A stretch of DNA of 64,000 nucleotides from Whitmania pigra (Eukaryota; Annelida; Clitellata; Hirudinida; Haemopidae). The notes below the pieces were generated by a model, which searched no databases, was not told the DNA's origin, and was given only the letters and a program-made list of their open reading frames with translations. Every line of letters starts with the position of its first letter. The stretch's first letter is position 1. The position numbers were made by a program, and so were the translations under genes. Below are positions 61,863 to 64,000 of this stretch, piece after piece. Location of the stretch: assembly GCA_021613335.1 (NCBI GenBank), contig JAJTWR010000431.1, positions 930,001 through 994,000 of the forward strand, written 5' to 3'.

Positions 61863-64000
61863 TTAGAATGTCAGACGGATTGAAAAGCGGCCGCTGAAAG
61901 GTGATTGAAAGTTTGTCGGCGTCTTGAAACTAGTGTTGAGCTCTTGGCGCATTAATTGCGAGCCATCATACTTTTTGATGGGCATAGCATCTGCAGAGCA
62001 AGTCGCCAAATTAGCGCCCGCAATGCATCCGGCAATCTGAGCGCTTGAACCTTTGGGGATGTTCAGGGGTAAGACCGACGGGTAGTAAACTAAGGTTTCA
62101 TTCACAAATGTAGTGCTCTGAAGATTAAGTATGTTCATAGCATCAATTCGGAAGTGGAGTTTTATTCCTCTACCCAAAGATACCCCTGCTGCAACCGCCA
62201 AATTCAGATTGTGAATCCAGGGCGTTTCGCCAGCCTGCCCGCGAGGAAGAACGAATAGTAAACCGAAAAACAATGGATGACTGCCCATATAACTTATAGG
62301 CCGACCAGATCGACTGTCATATGACATGTAAATTGATAATGACCACCGTTTATTTATCTGGAAGTCTTTAGCAGCAAACAGCTTTATCGAATGAGTATTA
62401 TCAACTGGCAGTCTTCCACTCGCGTTTGCTAGTAGCTCGCGTGTAGCAAAAGCACTAGTATTGTTGGGGCTATAAAGAGAGGTGCTGCTAGCAACTCCCT
62501 CATAATTGCCCGTGAGATTTGTCCAAGTATAGCTAGCTTGTGCCAACCAGCCGGAAGTGAAGTTCTTAGAAAACTGAAGTGAAACAGCGTTATAATTGCG
62601 CACAGCCCTAGGATAGGATGAGGCGAGCCCTGAGCCAGGGTTGGAAATAAAATAAGACTTGCCCTCGTCAACGGACATGACCTCTATGATGTCGTTCATC
62701 CAGCGCCGGGTATAACTGGCCGACAATCGAGCATTGCTGAAAATTTCATACTCCGCCCCCGCAACCGCCTCATCGGTGCTCTGGGGTTGAATATTTGGAT
62801 CCACCGGGCTTGCAGTCGTACCCGTGGTCCCATATTTATTGCTAAGACGCACTGAGTTTTGATTGATAGAATTCACATCATTTTCATTGGATCCAACGCA
62901 TTGCGAATAAACAGACGCAAAGTTTTGAGCTGGATTACAACCAGCGCTCTTGGATGATGATGGCCTGCTAGTTAGCATCGGATCACCGTTCATAACCTTT
63001 TCTATGAGCCCCAACGGAACCGACTCGAAGTAACGTCCATAACTTGCATAAATTTTTGAACGTCCTTGTTGGGTTGGATCCCAAATGACGGAGAGTCGCG
63101 GTGCCAGTTGGTTGTTTAATGTTAAGCCTAGGGCTCCATTGGTATTGAACATCTGCTGATTATCGTAACGAAGCCCAGCTACGAGCGTAACCTTGTCCAT
63201 AATTGACCAGCTATCTTGAAGGTACCAAGCAACCTGATGGGAGGACGTGAGATTGCGCAGGGTCTTGACAACATTAATTTTATCTGGGCCTGTCTGGTAT
63301 GCGTAAACTGGATTAAGTACTGTTTTGTCAGGCATTCCCATATCGATACCATCAGTATAGCCACGACCACCAGAAATTCCTTTCGTGATTATACTTTGCA
63401 AGTACTCATAGTCTACCCCTGCCTTCCACACATGGTGTCCTAGAAATGTGAGCAAATATGTTGCCGAAGCTGTCAGCTGAACTGTGTCGTTTAGCGTATC
63501 ATTGAGAAATCCCGCCCCGCCTGCAGATATTGGCAGCGTCTGCGCGATGGGGCAGCGCTCGAGCAGTCCATTCCTTCCAAAACTCGATGTACAAGCAGAA
63601 GCAATCCTAGCTTTTGTCGCAGCATCGTATCGGTTTGTCAACCAAGGAAGATTTTCAAATGATAATGGATTTCCAAACTGATCGATTGTTCTAAAGTATA
63701 CAGAAGGCGTTCCGGTTGCGCTACCACGCTGGCCATTCCCAATGGTACTGCCATCGCTAAACTCTTTCCAATCTGAAGACCGAAACCAACTTGTTTGTGC
63801 TTGAACGAGAAGGCGATGTTGAAAAAATGAACCTTGGTATTGTAGAAGCAATGAATTTCTAAACCTTAAGTCTGTCGTAGCTCCATCCCATGAGACCTGA
63901 TCTGCTGGACCTTGCGGCCTAAGTCCACCTGGAGGGCGCAATGATTCATGCTTACCATTGACCGAGACGGTCAGTGTATGATTATCAGAAAGTCGGAAAG
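61863..64000 (-). CDS. Oar-like TonB-dependent receptor, 5' end outside window
   Basis: The frame is open from the window edge to the stop at 61863, giving over 700 residues of outer-membrane beta-barrel. Typical Oar-family stretches are VWKAGVDYEYLQSI, VTLVAGLRYDNQQMF, NNQLAPRLSVIWDPTQQG, IYASYGRYFESVPLGL, LSASYTRRWMNDIIEVM and FSKNFTSGWLAQASYTWTNL, ending in the aromatic barrel strand SGRFSIRLTF. It probably takes up or secretes a bulky substrate. G+C content is clearly lower than in core genes nearby. The TTG at 63941 is internal; signal and plug lie beyond the window. Confidence 0.9.
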   Translation of the reverse strand, partial: FRLSDNHTLTVSVNGKHESLRPPGGLRPQGPADQVSWDGATTDLRFRNSLLLQYQGSFFQHRLLVQAQTSWFRSSDWKEFSDGSTIGNGQRGSATGTPSVYFRTIDQFGNPLSFENLPWLTNRYDAATKARIASACTSSFGRNGLLERCPIAQTLPISAGGAGFLNDTLNDTVQLTASATYLLTFLGHHVWKAGVDYEYLQSIITKGISGGRGYTDGIDMGMPDKTVLNPVYAYQTGPDKINVVKTLRNLTSSHQVAWYLQDSWSIMDKVTLVAGLRYDNQQMFNTNGALGLTLNNQLAPRLSVIWDPTQQGRSKIYASYGRYFESVPLGLIEKVMNGDPMLTSRPSSSKSAGCNPAQNFASVYSQCVGSNENDVNSINQNSVRLSNKYGTTGTTASPVDPNIQPQSTDEAVAGAEYEIFSNARLSASYTRRWMNDIIEVMSVDEGKSYFISNPGSGLASSYPRAVRNYNAVSLQFSKNFTSGWLAQASYTWTNLTGNYEGVASSTSLYSPNNTSAFATRELLANASGRLPVDNTHSIKLFAAKDFQINKRWSLSIYMSYDSRSGRPISYMGSHPLFFGLLFVLPRGQAGETPWIHNLNLAVAAGVSLGRGIKLHFRIDAMNILNLQSTTFVNETLVYYPSVLPLNIPKGSSAQIAGCIAGANLATCSADAMPIKKYDGSQLMRQELNTSFKTPTNFQSPFSGRFSIRLTF

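Overview
The window is high-GC bacterial chromosome, most likely from a Myxococcota-type (former Deltaproteobacteria) lineage. The clues are an Oar-like TonB-dependent receptor, many lipoproteins with Asp/Gly-rich linkers after the lipid-anchored Cys, a split ATP synthase operon and a full tyrosine-degradation set. This assignment is inference; no rRNA or tRNA gene was recognised.

Layout. 1-3.6 kb: the 3' end of argG, orn, an unknown gene, and a Phd/ParE-type toxin-antitoxin cluster with three antitoxin paralogues, each behind its own copy of one inverted-repeat operator. 3.7-6.2 kb: an Acr3 arsenite exporter and a frameshifted NHL-repeat lipoprotein pseudogene. 6.4-12.5 kb: ATP synthase genes (atpZ-like, a small membrane gene, atpB, atpE, atpF, atpA, with no atpH, G, D or C) leading straight into ptsI. 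12.5-19.9 kb: tyrosine catabolism (hppD, hmgA, a fumarylacetoacetase, a divergent LysR regulator) interrupted by a large RCC1/lectin-like lipoprotein. 19.9-41.4 kb: mainly housekeeping genes, namely purF, a pseudouridine synthase, an ECF sigma/anti-sigma/periplasmic sensor operon, pgi, nagZ, a GT39/ArnT-like glycosyltransferase, a cation/proton antiporter, pyrB, a shikimate kinase-dehydroquinase fusion, bioB-bioF-bioA, a nitronate monooxygenase and an Xaa-Pro peptidase.

41.4-55.0 kb is the standout region: seven tandem, same-strand paralogous lipoprotein genes. Each has a lipoprotein signal, one or three transthyretin-like repeats and a propeller-like C-terminal domain whose middle is highly divergent while its edges are nearly identical between copies. 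Shared blocks, including a 1,013-bp near-perfect repeat that spans an intergenic spacer, show copying and recombination between the genes. I regard this as a probable mosaic surface-protein diversification array.

55.3-60.7 kb returns to core genes: rpmH (52 codons), rnpA, yidD, yidC, a queuosine-precursor-type transporter, and a convergent ftsX-envC pair. 60.7-61.6 kb holds a decayed TonB-receptor copy interrupted by an IS3-family remnant. 61.9-64.0 kb is an intact Oar-like TonB-dependent receptor that runs off the window at its 5' end.
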